This document shows positions 25,995-34,949 of a stretch of DNA of 64,000 nt, one piece after another. The DNA lies in NCBI GenBank assembly GCA_003987725.1, contig RXJH01000001.1:248001-312000 (forward strand), read 5' to 3'. Made by a program: the position numbers and the translations under genes. The DNA is from Hyphomicrobium sp. GTDB lineage: Bacteria > Pseudomonadota > Alphaproteobacteria > Rhizobiales > Hyphomicrobiaceae. A model generated the notes under the pieces. That model did no database searches, had not been told where the DNA came from, and saw only the letters and a list, made by a program, of their open reading frames with translations. The stretch's first letter is position 1. Each line of letters starts with the position of its first letter.

Positions 25995-26005
25995 TTGAGT
26001 TTGTT

Positions 26006-26150
26006 CGTCATCCTCGGCCGAGCGCGGTGAAGCCGCGTCGAAGGCCGGGGATCCAGCGTGAGACTCGTCGAAGACGCAGTATCGTGCCTCCGGCACTTCT
26101 CACGCTGGATCCCCGAACGGTCTCGCAGGCTCGTCCGTTCGAGGATGACG
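26006..26150. repeat. Palindromic intergenic repeat, family A, copy A3
   Basis: About 145 bp with complete outer and inner inverted arms. It ends at base 26150, immediately beside the terminase stop codon at 26151. Confidence 0.87.
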
Positions 26151-27545
26151 TTAGAGCATCCTGACCGAAGGTTTCGTCCGGTCGCTCAAGAGCAAATCGG
26201 TGAGCGCCCAGACGAGGGCGTCGGCGCGGTCGGGGCTGCGGCCTTTGACCGTGCCGTCGGAACCAAACGCACACATCTGATCTTCGAGCGCATCGAAACG
26301 GCCGACGTGTGCAACCCGGCCCTCCGCATAGAGCGCGGCGACCGGCTCGGCACGAACCCATTTTCCCCGCGTCGCTCTGACTTTGACGACGGGGAAATTC
26401 TCGCGAAACTGCTGCAGCACCGAGATCACGAGATCGCCCCCCTGGTTGACCTCCGCCACCATCCGATCGGCTTCGAAATCGTCGTAGGCGCCGAGCGCCG
26501 CACGCGCCCAGAGTTCCGGTGTGCGGCCCTGAATGGTTCGATCCGCCAAGATGTAGGCGCGCTTGTCGACGCCCAATCCCGCGACCACGATCCCGCAGGC
26601 GTCCGACGACGCGGTCGCCGTTACCGGCGGATCGAGCGCGACGACGACGCGCTGCATCTCGGGCGCGTTTTCGACACGGGCCTCTTCGATCCAGTGCCGC
26701 CGCCAAAGGCCGTCGCTTGCATCTTCGACAATCTCGCCGAGCAATTCCTGGCGGCCAATCGCGGAGCCTGCATAGCGGCGCGTCATCTCGGCGAGGAACG
26801 TCGGCGCGAGGTTCGTCGCGTTGTCGGCCGTTGCAATGTTGACGGTCACGGTCGCTTCGTCCGCGATGATCTGTTTCAAAAGCTTCGTCGCGCGCGGCGT
26901 CGTCGTCACGCAGACGCGCGGCGCCTCGCCGAGACGGAGTGCAAATTGCAACATGTCCCATGCCCTTTCCGCGCCGCGCCATTTCGCGAGCTCGTCGCAC
27001 CAGGCGGCCGTGAATTGCGGGCCGCGTAGCGCCTCGGCTTCGTCTGCCGAGAACAATTCCGCGACCGCGCCGTTCGGCCATGTCAGGCGCCGCTTCGACG
27101 GTTCGAACTCTGGCCGTTCGTGTGCGGGATGAATCGCGAGCAAACCGGACTGCCCTTCGATCATCACGTTGCGCACGTCGCCAAGGGTTTTGCCGACTAG
27201 CGCTATTCGCGCCTGCTTATCATTGCCGGCAATGCTTCGGACCCACTCAGCGCCAGCGCGCGTCTTTCCCGATCCGCGGCCGCCCAGCAGCAGCCAGACG
27301 CGCCAGCTTTTGATTGGCGCTTCCGACTCTCCTTCGTCGAGCCGGCCGGAAGCGCCGCTTGATGTTGCGCGAGAAGCGCCAATCAAAGACGGCGCCAGTT
27401 GCTCGTCGCGTGCCCACAGCTCCCAATCGTGGGAGATGAACTCGAGTTCGTCCGTGCTCAGCTCATTCAGAACTTCGCTGAGTTGACCGCTTGCGATTGA
27501 GGCGCTCAAGACGTTCCGCAATTTCTCGGCGTAGGTCTTCCGCAT
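26151..27545 (-). CDS. GTA terminase large subunit g2
   Basis: 464-residue DNA-packaging motor. Walker A is LLLGGRGSGKTRAG (residues about 86-99), the Walker B region is AAWCDELAKW, and the C-terminal nuclease domain has VVALDPPVTAT and EVNQGGDLV. The ATG at 27545 lies inside the end of g1 (83-base overlap). Length and motifs are normal for GTA terminases. Confidence 0.95.
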   Translation of the reverse strand: MRKTYAEKLRNVLSASIASGQLSEVLNELSTDELEFISHDWELWARDEQLAPSLIGASRATSSGASGRLDEGESEAPIKSWRVWLLLGGRGSGKTRAGAEWVRSIAGNDKQARIALVGKTLGDVRNVMIEGQSGLLAIHPAHERPEFEPSKRRLTWPNGAVAELFSADEAEALRGPQFTAAWCDELAKWRGAERAWDMLQFALRLGEAPRVCVTTTPRATKLLKQIIADEATVTVNIATADNATNLAPTFLAEMTRRYAGSAIGRQELLGEIVEDASDGLWRRHWIEEARVENAPEMQRVVVALDPPVTATASSDACGIVVAGLGVDKRAYILADRTIQGRTPELWARAALGAYDDFEADRMVAEVNQGGDLVISVLQQFRENFPVVKVRATRGKWVRAEPVAALYAEGRVAHVGRFDALEDQMCAFGSDGTVKGRSPDRADALVWALTDLLLSDRTKPSVRML

Positions 27546-27978
27546 GGGCTAGCGCCTCCTTGCTCTTGGCGTCACCTCCGGTCGGCTTCCGCTTCGTCAT
27601 CACGCGTTGCATCTCAACTGCTTTCTCCAGTGCGTTGACCATCTGCGACAGGGCGCGGGAGGCGCGCTCGCGATCCTGCGACGTCAGCCCCTTTTGCTTT
27701 TCGAGCTTCGTCAGCTCGCCATCGATCGTGTTGTAGACGCGCTGAACGAGCACATCCGGCTTGGCGCGCGTTCGCCTCGCGGGCGCGGTCTTCGCTGGCG
27801 TCCTCGCCGTGGCCTTTGGTTTTGCCGCGGAAGCGACGGACTTCGTAGCGAGCTTCGGTTTCGGCACCGATTTCGGTTCTGGGCTTGTCGTCTCTGCTTC
27901 CGGTTCGATCGGTTTGGACGTCTTCGAATCGCTCGGGGCACGCGAAGGGGTTCGCCGCGCCTTCGACGCTGCTGCCAT
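27463..27978 (-). CDS. GTA small terminase-like protein g1
   Basis: 171-residue first gene of the particle cluster. The N-terminal half is Ala/Lys/Pro-rich and disordered (PKPKLATKSVASAAKPKATAR). The C-terminal half, from DVLVQRVYNTIDGELTKLEKQKG, is helical and resembles the DNA-recognition subunit of GTA terminases. ATG at 27978 is preferred to the GTG at 27984. It overlaps the large subunit by 83 bases. Confidence 0.75.
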   Translation of the reverse strand: MAAASKARRTPSRAPSDSKTSKPIEPEAETTSPEPKSVPKPKLATKSVASAAKPKATARTPAKTAPARRTRAKPDVLVQRVYNTIDGELTKLEKQKGLTSQDRERASRALSQMVNALEKAVEMQRVMTKRKPTGGDAKSKEALAHAEDLRREIAERLERLNRKRSTQRSSE

Positions 27979-28255
27979 GCACACTGCCTTTTGGGAAATT
28001 TCGGATTGAAGTACGAGGCGAGGATATTTTCGTCCTGCAGGCCGTCTCAGCGGCCTCTCACACTTTTCGCGTTATACAAAAAACCTACCGGAGAAGCGTT
28101 ACGCTGTCAACGGCAAAAACGATGTAAGTATATGATTTTGCAACATATTTACGTAGATCTCGGCATAAACTTTCCGATTATAGTCGACTATCTCAGAGCG
28201 AGGATAAGTTTGCTCGCATAAATATTCGCTGCCCCGAAAAGTGGATTGCGCTGCG
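27979..28255 (-). promoter_or_regulatory. AT-rich region upstream of the GTA cluster (candidate promoter)
   Basis: 277 bases between g1 and the next gene. Bases 28060-28240 are clearly AT-richer than the rest of the window, with GTTGACA and TTGTATAAC on the minus strand, though their spacing (28 bases) is too long for one sigma-70 promoter. I see no TTAA-N7-TTAA CtrA box here. No ORF is supported. Confidence 0.4.
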
Positions 28256-28801
28256 CTATTCGGCGGTTTCGGGAGGGAGTTCGCTGACACCCTGAGGACG
28301 GCGTTTCCGCTCAGACTTCGCGTCTCCTTCCGGTCCCCCGTCAGGAATGATGTATTTCCAATAATTCTCTTCTTTGACGCGACGCTCGCTCATGGCGAAA
28401 CTTCTGACGGAAATGCCGGCCTGATGCACCGTGTCGGACGAGCCGGAGACCAGGGGATGCCACCACTTCAGGTCCTGCCCCTCGCCGACGAGGCGGTAAG
28501 CGCAGGTCTTCGGCAGCCAGGAAAGCTCGCGCGCGCGTGCAATATCGATCTCAAGACAATCCGGCATCTTCTTGAACCGGTTGGGATAGTCCTTGCACCG
28601 GCAGGTGCGGACGTCGAGCATTCCGCACGCAAGACGCGTCAAGTAGACCTCGGCCGTATCCTCGTCCTCGAGCTTGACCAGACAGCACCGTCCGCAGCCG
28701 TCGCACAGAGCTTCCCACTCGTCGCGGCTCATCTCCTCGAGGGTCTTCGTGCGCCAGAACGGTGGATCGTTGCCGTCCAACATCAAGTCTTGCTCTTCCA
28801 T
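28256..28801 (-). CDS. YcgN-type cysteine cluster protein (UPF0260, YkgJ family)
   Basis: 181-residue protein with a Cys-rich core: [39 protein letters not shown] and LPKTCAYRL, giving the set of cysteines expected to bind a metal in this family. It opens with [13 protein letters not shown], the usual UPF0260 N-terminus. ATG at 28801 was chosen; a GTG at 28825 is possible. Function of the family is not established. Confidence 0.92.
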   Translation of the reverse strand: MEEQDLMLDGNDPPFWRTKTLEEMSRDEWEALCDGCGRCCLVKLEDEDTAEVYLTRLACGMLDVRTCRCKDYPNRFKKMPDCLEIDIARARELSWLPKTCAYRLVGEGQDLKWWHPLVSGSSDTVHQAGISVRSFAMSERRVKEENYWKYIIPDGGPEGDAKSERKRRPQGVSELPPETAE

Positions 28802-28983
28802 TGTCGGTTCAGTCGCGATAACCACAATTTCGTCGACTTACGCCGTGTAATCGGCAATTCGGTTTAAGCGGCGCGTCCTACTGGAGGCGTCGCGATTGTT
28901 GTTGCAAGAAAGACTCTCGCTGTTGAGGGCTTAAGCCCACGTCTCACGCGTGACAAGAGCGACGTCGTTAGGGTGGCCGTTTC

Positions 28984-31338
28984 TTGAACGACTGGTTTCA
29001 CAGGCAGGGCGGCCGCGACCGCTTCATTGACTGGCTCAGGCTCGACTCGCAGATCAATTCCGCGCTCGGGGAAGCATGGTCGCGCGTCAAAGACTACTGG
29101 AACGCGGGATCGAGCTACTTCGCCCGTTTTCAGCTCGTCGGGTGGCGCCGCCTGCTCAATGAGTTCGCCTCCGAAGGCCTGACGATGCTGTTCGGCGGTC
29201 TCGTCGTTCTCTATGGCCTCGCGCTGCCCGCATTCGAAGAGTTCGACGAGAGCAAATTCCTGACGGGGCGGTACGCGGTCAAATTCCTCGACGTCAACGG
29301 CAACGAGATCGGCAAGCGCGGCATTCTGCACAACGACGCCGTGCCGCTCGAGGAAATTCCCGACGTTCTGATCAAGGCGACGCTATCGACGGAAGACCGG
29401 CGCTTCTTCGAGCACTACGGCATCGACGTGTTCGGCACGTTGCGCGCGCTCGTCACCAACGTGCAGGCCAACGAAGTCGTGCAAGGCGGCTCGACGCTGA
29501 CGCAGCAGCTCGCGAAGAACCTGTTCCTGTCGTCGGAGCGCTCGCTGCAGCGAAAGATCAAGGAGCTGTTCCTCGCCTTTCTTCTCGAGAGCCGCTACAC
29601 GAAGCGCGAGATCCTGAAGCTCTACTTCGATCGCGCCTACATGGGCGGCGGCACCTTCGGTGTCGAAGCCGCCTCGCAATATTACTTCGGCAAATCGGTT
29701 CGCGACATCACCATGCCGGAAGCGGCCGTGCTCGCCGGTCTCTTCAAGGCGCCGTCGAAATATTCGCCGCTCGTCGATCTGGCGGCGTCGCGCGCACGCA
29801 CCAATCAGGTTCTCGATAACATGGTCGAGGCCGGCTACTACACGGCGGGGCAAGTCCACGCGGCGCGCATGAACCCCGCGAAGATCGTCGAGGCACGCAC
29901 CTCGACCAGCCCCGACTGGTATCTCGATTGGGCTTATGAAGAGGTCCAGCGCCTCGCCGACGGCAAGAACCAGTTCGTGCTGACGGCGCGGACGACGGTC
30001 GACCTGACGCTGCAGCGGCAGGCGGAGGAAGCGCTCAATGCGGCGCTTCGCAAGGAAGGCCGCGACCTGCATTTCACTTCCGGCGCGATCGTCCTCATGG
30101 AGACGGACGGCAAAGTCCGGGCGATCGTCGGCGGCCCGGATTACGGCGAAAGCCAGTTCAATCGTGCGACGCATGCCAAACGCCAGCCCGGCTCGTCGTT
30201 CAAGATCTACGTCTATGCAACGGCGATGGAGAACGGCTTCACGCCGGAGACGATGGTGCGCGACGCCTCGCGCTCGTGCGGGAACTGGTCGCCGTCGAAC
30301 TACGGCGGCGGCGGCGGTTCCGGCTCGCGCCTGCCGCTTTGGATGGCGCTCGCCAAATCGTTGAACACGGTCGCGGCCGAGTTGTCGTTCGTCGTCGGCC
30401 GCGAGAAGGTCGTGGAGATGACCAAGCGGCTCGGCGTCGAGGGCGTCAAGAAGACGTGCTCGATGGCCCTCGGCGACGGCGGCATCACGGTGCTCGAGCA
30501 TACCGGCGGCGTCGCGACCTTCGCGAACGGCGGCAAGCTCGCCAAGCCCTATGGCATTCTCGACATCACGACATCGAAGGGCGATCTTCTCTATTCGCGC
30601 GAACGCGACGAGCCGCCGCCACGGCAGGTCGTTTCGCGGCACGTCGCCGAAGAGATGAACGTCATGCTCAATCGCGTCGTGACGGAAGGCACCGGCGGCA
30701 TGGCCAATCTCGATTTCACCAACGTCGCGGGCAAGACCGGCACCTCGACGGGCCCGAAGGACGCGTGGTTCATGGGCTTCACCGGCAAATACGTGGCGGG
30801 CGTCTGGATCGGCAACGACGACAACCGGCCGATGCGTTCGGGCGTCACCGGCGGTCACCAGGCGGCGCCGATCTGGCACGACCTGATGACGGTCGCTCAC
30901 ACCGACATGAACATTCCGACCATTCCGGGCCTTAGCCCGCATCCGCGTCAGGTCATGGAGCAGCAGCGGCTCGCGGAGATCCGCGCGCAGCAGGTCGCGG
31001 CCGGCATCGAGCCGGCTCAATCCGCGGCCGACGCTGGAAAAACTCCCGCTATCATGCCGGCCAAGACGCGCGACGCGCTGAAGGTTCTCGTCGCTGCGCT
31101 TCGCAAGGCGAACGGACAAGCCGAGGTCGCGCCGGCGCCGTCCTCCGGATCGCCGCATTCGCCAACGGTGCCTATTGATCCCAAGGAGGCGCCGCAGCCT
31201 GCGATCCGTCCGGATGCGGTGAAACCCGAACGGCGTGCGACGTTCTTCGATACGTCTCGCGACGACCTTTCGATTCCCGCCATGCCGGCTGGCGCCCTGT
31301 CCGGCACATCGTCCACAAACCCGAGGGCGCGGCCTTAG
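28984..31338 (+). CDS. Class A penicillin-binding protein (PBP1a type)
   Basis: Bifunctional peptidoglycan synthase (784 aa). A cytoplasmic N-terminus and one membrane helix (about 66-84) precede the GT51 glycosyltransferase, with Glu137 in STEDRRFFEHYG, GGSTLTQQLAKN and the KIKE motif. The transpeptidase has SSFK with Ser404/Lys407, SLN and KTGTS from Lys584. The C-terminal ~120 residues are a Pro/Ala-rich low-complexity tail. The only credible start is TTG at 28984; no ATG lies before the membrane helix. Confidence 0.93.
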   Translation: MNDWFHRQGGRDRFIDWLRLDSQINSALGEAWSRVKDYWNAGSSYFARFQLVGWRRLLNEFASEGLTMLFGGLVVLYGLALPAFEEFDESKFLTGRYAVKFLDVNGNEIGKRGILHNDAVPLEEIPDVLIKATLSTEDRRFFEHYGIDVFGTLRALVTNVQANEVVQGGSTLTQQLAKNLFLSSERSLQRKIKELFLAFLLESRYTKREILKLYFDRAYMGGGTFGVEAASQYYFGKSVRDITMPEAAVLAGLFKAPSKYSPLVDLAASRARTNQVLDNMVEAGYYTAGQVHAARMNPAKIVEARTSTSPDWYLDWAYEEVQRLADGKNQFVLTARTTVDLTLQRQAEEALNAALRKEGRDLHFTSGAIVLMETDGKVRAIVGGPDYGESQFNRATHAKRQPGSSFKIYVYATAMENGFTPETMVRDASRSCGNWSPSNYGGGGGSGSRLPLWMALAKSLNTVAAELSFVVGREKVVEMTKRLGVEGVKKTCSMALGDGGITVLEHTGGVATFANGGKLAKPYGILDITTSKGDLLYSRERDEPPPRQVVSRHVAEEMNVMLNRVVTEGTGGMANLDFTNVAGKTGTSTGPKDAWFMGFTGKYVAGVWIGNDDNRPMRSGVTGGHQAAPIWHDLMTVAHTDMNIPTIPGLSPHPRQVMEQQRLAEIRAQQVAAGIEPAQSAADAGKTPAIMPAKTRDALKVLVAALRKANGQAEVAPAPSSGSPHSPTVPIDPKEAPQPAIRPDAVKPERRATFFDTSRDDLSIPAMPAGALSGTSSTNPRARP

Positions 31339-31366
31339 CCTCGCGTTGAAACAGGAAGTCACGCAC

Positions 31367-32035
31367 TTGGCATCGGTCGAACTCGAGCCAGCGGTATCAC
31401 CCTCACCGCCGTCATCGCGCGGCGGCGTGGCGCGCGCGATTTTCACGAGTCTGTTGCGCACGATCGGTCTCATATTGACGATCATGCTCGCCGTTACCGT
31501 CGGTGTCTGGTCGAGCCGCTTCATGATCGCGCGGGGCTCGCCGCTTTCGACCGATACCTACGGGCCATGGCAACAGTGGCGCAGCATCGGCCGCGAGAGT
31601 GCCGATCCCTACACGAAGGCGCACATCGTCACGACGGGAAAGCTCAGGATTTCAGCAGACAGCGCGGGTATCTTCGAGGCGCGCACGGACTCGCAAGGGG
31701 CGCGGCTGCACTCGTCGTGCAACTACGTCGTCGAAGGCGCGAACATGCGCGGCCTGTGGTGGAGCCTTGCCGTGTTCGACGCGCGCGGCAATCTCATCTC
31801 CAACGACGCCGACCGCTACGAGTTCACGGCCGACACGATCGCGCCGAATCCCAATGGATCGTTCGTCGTCACGCTTGGGCGCGACGCGCGGCCGGGCAAC
31901 TGGCTGCCGACGAGCGGCGCGGGACGTCTCGTGCTCGTCTTGACGGTGCTCGATCCGGCGACCGGCCTTTCGAGCGAAGAGCGTGCGGAGCGCAACAAGC
32001 ATCTGCCCGTCATCACGCGGGAGGGATGCTCATGA
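31367..32035 (+). CDS. DUF1214 domain exported protein
   Basis: 222 residues from TTG 31367 (behind AGGAAG). One N-terminal membrane helix (TIGLILTIMLAVTVGVWSSRF) leads to a C-terminal DUF1214 domain with YTKAHIVTTGKLRIS, CNYVVEGANMRGLWWSLAVFD and LGRDARPGNWLPTSG. It overlaps the next gene by three bases (ATGA). DUF1214 and DUF1254 proteins occur as neighbours or fusions in many alphaproteobacteria; their job is unknown. Confidence 0.87.
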   Translation: MASVELEPAVSPSPPSSRGGVARAIFTSLLRTIGLILTIMLAVTVGVWSSRFMIARGSPLSTDTYGPWQQWRSIGRESADPYTKAHIVTTGKLRISADSAGIFEARTDSQGARLHSSCNYVVEGANMRGLWWSLAVFDARGNLISNDADRYEFTADTIAPNPNGSFVVTLGRDARPGNWLPTSGAGRLVLVLTVLDPATGLSSEERAERNKHLPVITREGCS

Positions 32036-32604
32036 AGTTGCTGCAGCGCTTCGACTTCCGGCTGCTCGCCATCTTCCTTCTGGTTGCGGGGATCGTGCAT
32101 CTCACGGCCACGTTCCTGGCGGTCAACGATACGCGCGGATCGGCGTACACGCGGCTGGCGCGATCACTGCCGAAAAACAAGATGGTGATCACCGACGCGA
32201 TCGCCCCGCAGCGGCAGCCGCTGCCGTTCCTCGCGCCCGACGCACGCTACGCGTTCTGCCTTTTCGATACGACCGACACGACGATGCGTGTTCGTGCGCT
32301 GCTTCCGGATCTCGGCTGGACCATCGGCATCTACGCACCGGACGGACAGAACTTGTATTTTGCCGCCGCTTCCGCCGACCGGGAGACGACGGTCGATCTC
32401 TCCATCGTGCCCGCCGACGATCGCTTTCTCGGGTTGCCGCAAGGCATCGCGCTTCCCGGCGCGCCACAACCGGTCGAAGCTCAGCAGTCGATCGCAGCGG
32501 CCAAAGGCTTGGTCGTCGTTCGCGCTCCCGACAAGGGCGATCCCTATCGCGCCGACGAGCTGGCCGTTCTGGCCAAGGCCTCATGCAATCCGGGCGGAGC
32601 GTAG
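32032..32604 (+). CDS. DUF1254-type membrane protein, partner of the DUF1214 gene
   Basis: 190 residues; ATG 32032 overlaps the preceding stop. An N-terminal membrane helix (LLAIFLLVAGIVHLTATF) is followed by a periplasmic domain with RYAFCLFDTTDTTMRVRALLPDLGW and GWTIGIYAPDGQN. Same two-gene operon as DUF1214. Exact family label is from pattern and pairing. Confidence 0.75.
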   Translation: MKLLQRFDFRLLAIFLLVAGIVHLTATFLAVNDTRGSAYTRLARSLPKNKMVITDAIAPQRQPLPFLAPDARYAFCLFDTTDTTMRVRALLPDLGWTIGIYAPDGQNLYFAAASADRETTVDLSIVPADDRFLGLPQGIALPGAPQPVEAQQSIAAAKGLVVVRAPDKGDPYRADELAVLAKASCNPGGA

Positions 32605-32629
32605 AGCTTTCAATTGGGCTGCCCACGAC

Positions 32630-32756
32630 CGTCATCCTCGGCCGAGCGCTGCTGAGCCAGCGTTAGACTCGTCGAAGACGCAATATCGTGCCTACGGCAC
32701 TTCTCACGCTGGATCCCCGAACGCGCATCACTGCGCTCACGCGTTCGAGGATGACG
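32630..32756. repeat. Palindromic intergenic repeat, family A, copy A4
   Basis: About 127 bp lying between convergent genes, with the conserved interior AGACTCGTCGAAGACGCAAT and CTCACGCTGGATCCCCGAAC and the terminal GAGGATGACG. Slightly shortened at the left end. Confidence 0.87.
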
Positions 32757-32772
32757 TTAGGGGCTGGCGCCG

Positions 32773-32976
32773 TCAGGATTTCGTTTCATCGTCGATTTCG
32801 AGCGTGTCGCGGCGGCGACGGGGCTTCCTCGGCTTCTTGCCCTGCGTCTCGTCGTGGCGCTCGTAGCGCACGCCAGGAAAAAACACGATTTCGGCGGATT
32901 GGCCAGCTCCGTATGCCGCGAGCACGGATGCGGCCGTCGGTTTCGGCACCGTCTTGAATGCGATGATCGTTGCCAT
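32773..32976 (-). CDS. 67-aa conserved-looking small protein
   Basis: ATG at 32976 gives MATIIAFKTVPKPTAASVLA, then AGQSAEIVFFPGVRYERHDE and a basic stretch (GKKPRKPRRRRD) ending in an acidic tail. Compact, with good coding bias. I do not recognise a family; a longer frame to 33102 is less likely. Confidence 0.7.
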   Translation of the reverse strand: MATIIAFKTVPKPTAASVLAAYGAGQSAEIVFFPGVRYERHDETQGKKPRKPRRRRDTLEIDDETKS

Positions 32977-33205
32977 GCGGTCCCCCGAAGCGCGAGCACC
33001 TGCCCGCCCCCATGCGGCACTTCTCGCCATAAGGACTCTCGCCACAAGGTATGGGACGTATACTGAATGGTGGCGTGAATGCGCTGCTGCCGCCAGAATC
33101 ATCGCAATCGATGAAGTAGTGTCCGGGAGTTCTTAACGCCGAGTAAAATGCGAATCCGGTGGGTTCGGTTTCATTGCTAGGCCGTAGGCTCACGGCGGGA
33201 GCGCT

Positions 33206-33508
33206 TCATCTTGAAGAAGAAGCGTTCGAATTCCGGGTGTTCCAGCGGTGTTCAAATGCAGACCGAGAAATAACCACTAGCTGAAACTGCTTATCCGCAG
33301 CAATTTCCGCAAGCGACGGTACAGGAACTGTTCCGAGCCGTGAGCCTCCAGCCGTTTCGGTGGCACAAGCGTATCCTATTGTGCCGTCACGGAAGATCTC
33401 TAGCTTGCGGGTTTCGAAGCGGTTTCTGTCTAATTCGCTCCACAAGTCGACCGGGTCACTAGGCGCGCCATGGAGCCAAAGCACTCGAATGTAGGTATGC
33501 TCGCTCAT
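33206..33508 (-). CDS. DUF6881-like protein
   Basis: 100 residues from ATG 33508: YIRVLWLHGAPSDPVDLWSEL, then NRFETRKLEIFRDGTIGYA and LGTVPVPSLAEIAADKQFQ, the order of motifs in DUF6881 proteins as I remember them. Single-domain, no signal peptide. The flanking sequence is AT-richer than usual here. Members of this kind turn up among immunity-like genes, but no toxin gene is adjacent, so the role is open. Confidence 0.75.
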   Translation of the reverse strand: MSEHTYIRVLWLHGAPSDPVDLWSELDRNRFETRKLEIFRDGTIGYACATETAGGSRLGTVPVPSLAEIAADKQFQLVVISRSAFEHRWNTRNSNASSSR

Positions 33509-33572
33509 ACTACAATAATGCCGCGCCTCATGAACTCTGCCAACCACTACTGCAGCTCTGTCAGTTCACTGC

Positions 33573-33917
33573 CTAGTTCATCAATTCGTCACCGAGAAAG
33601 TGACGTCCCTCGCGATCCTCGATTTCGACGATCCAGAGGTCGCTGTCGAATTCCGCCTCGCGTTTCAGAAGCGCTTCGGCGTCGGGTTCGGGCACGAAGC
33701 CTTGCTTGAAACGGGTGACCCAGCGCCGATCGACGTCGGCTTCATCGAAGCCTGCTGGCGCCGGCGAGAAAACGGCGGCCATTTGGTCGGGCCTGACGAT
33801 CTTGATGAAGATCGCGCCGGCGTCATCGTCGCCGTGACGGACGACGACGCCCGTCGCGCCATTGACTTGGCAGCGGCGGAGATAAGCCTTCACCCAGATT
33901 TCGGATTTGAGACGCAT
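33573..33917 (-). CDS. DUF1491 family protein
   Basis: 114-residue protein of a family restricted mainly to alphaproteobacteria: MRLKSEIWVKAYLRRCQVNG, GAIFIKIVRPD, VDRRWVTRFKQGF, and DSDLWIVEIEDREGRHFL are all present. ATG at 33917. Function unknown. Upstream of it on the same strand lies a peptidoglycan-binding protein gene. Confidence 0.92.
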   Translation of the reverse strand: MRLKSEIWVKAYLRRCQVNGATGVVVRHGDDDAGAIFIKIVRPDQMAAVFSPAPAGFDEADVDRRWVTRFKQGFVPEPDAEALLKREAEFDSDLWIVEIEDREGRHFLGDELMN

Positions 33918-33951
33918 GTCTCCCCGTTATCGGCGAGCGGAGCAGAATTTT

Positions 33952-34680
33952 CTAGTGCTTCGCCGCCTTGGCAATCGCTTCGCGTCGCGCTTTCGGCTCG
34001 CCCTGCAGGCGGGTGATCCGGCTGACCAAGGGCCCGGAGATGCGTCCGGTCACTTTCAGTTTCTGATCGGTCTCGAACTCGCGGACGGCGCGTGCGAACT
34101 CGGGCGTCATCGCGGAACCTGGAACGCCGGTCTGATAACCGAGCGCCGAGAGCTGCTGCTTGACGGTGCGAACTAGACTTTCGCCATCGGCCGTCATCGT
34201 CTTGCCGGGCCGCGCCGCACTCGGCGACATGGACGACGAGCCGAGGATCAGCTGGCTCAGAAGCTGCTCGCTCGGTTGCCCGGTCAACACCAGGCCGTTG
34301 TCGTACTCGTACGCGAAGATAGCTGCGCGGGTGACCGTTCCCAAGACGCCGTCGGCCTGGCCCGGTTCGTAATGAAGGTTGCCGAGTTCGCGTTGTATAC
34401 CCTTCGTCAGTTCGGCGCGGTTCGCATCGTCGATCTGGCTCAAGGGCGCGGGCGGCAGCACGCCGTCGGCTGCAGGCGGATTGGGTGCTGCGGGACCGGG
34501 CGACGTCGGTCCGAGCGCGATGCCGGGTCCGTCGACCCATGAGGTACGATCGGTGACGATGCCGCCGGTTTCGATGGCGCTGCCCGGAGCCGTGTTCTGG
34601 AAGACGAACATGTTCAAGGCCACGCTCGTCGTAGCCAGCAGCGAAATGACAGCTGCGAGCTTTACATCCCTCTCGGTCAT
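33952..34680 (-). CDS. Exported protein with two peptidoglycan-binding domains
   Basis: 242 residues. An N-terminal membrane helix (AAVISLLATTSVALNMFVF) anchors a periplasmic part with a Pro/Ala linker and two PG_binding_1 repeats: QRELGNLHYEPGQADGVLG (about 96-115) and KQQLSALGYQTGVPG (about 175-190), ending in a basic Lys/Arg tail. A CtrA-type box lies about 50 bases upstream of its ATG. Confidence 0.85.
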   Translation of the reverse strand: MTERDVKLAAVISLLATTSVALNMFVFQNTAPGSAIETGGIVTDRTSWVDGPGIALGPTSPGPAAPNPPAADGVLPPAPLSQIDDANRAELTKGIQRELGNLHYEPGQADGVLGTVTRAAIFAYEYDNGLVLTGQPSEQLLSQLILGSSSMSPSAARPGKTMTADGESLVRTVKQQLSALGYQTGVPGSAMTPEFARAVREFETDQKLKVTGRISGPLVSRITRLQGEPKARREAIAKAAKH

Positions 34681-34729
34681 CCTGACGCCCGTTGCTCGTT
34701 CCCAGCTCGGAACTATGGCGAGTCAGCCG

Positions 34730-34744
34730 TTAAGACCTGCTTAA
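34730..34744 (-). promoter_or_regulatory. CtrA-type binding box TTAA-N7-TTAA
   Basis: The sequence TTAAGACCTGCTTAA is an exact TTAA-N7-TTAA match to the box recognised by the alphaproteobacterial cell-cycle regulator CtrA. It is 50 bases upstream of the start of the peptidoglycan-binding protein gene, in the right place for control of that promoter. Confidence 0.5.
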
Positions 34745-34949
34745 CTGTCGAGCCCTTGCGCCCTAGAAGTTCGCGGCCCGGGACCGATCCAATTTATCTA
34801 AAACTTGAAGCAAAATCGCTTCGAATTGCGGTGCACAAACTGACGTGACCTTGAACCGGGCCTGTTATCCACATGAGCGAGGGAATGCCTCACCACCAAT
34901 CCGATCAACGGCTGGGCCACGTCCGGCCAGAGATGCGAAGGTTCGAGCT

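Larger units (their letters stand above)
25851..26150. other. 300-base gap between terminase and portal genes made of two repeats
   Basis: Occupied almost wholly by B2 (25904-25994) and A3 (26006-26150). No ORF or convincing promoter is visible. Such a gap is unusual between g2 and g3. Confidence 0.7.

Noticed and set aside
21104-26150. CRISPR array from the regularly occurring repeats
   Set aside because: The repeats are few, over 125 bp, palindromic, far apart and separated by genes; no short repeat-spacer pattern exists.
8905-27978. Ordinary inducible prophage
   Set aside because: No integrase, repressor, excisionase, replication genes or att-like repeats; gene order and short tape measure match GTA clusters.
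29383-31524. Long open frame (713 codons) on the minus strand opposite the penicillin-binding protein
   Set aside because: High-GC antisense frame; the plus-strand PBP has all catalytic motifs and normal length, while the antisense product is Arg/Ala/Asp-rich without domains.
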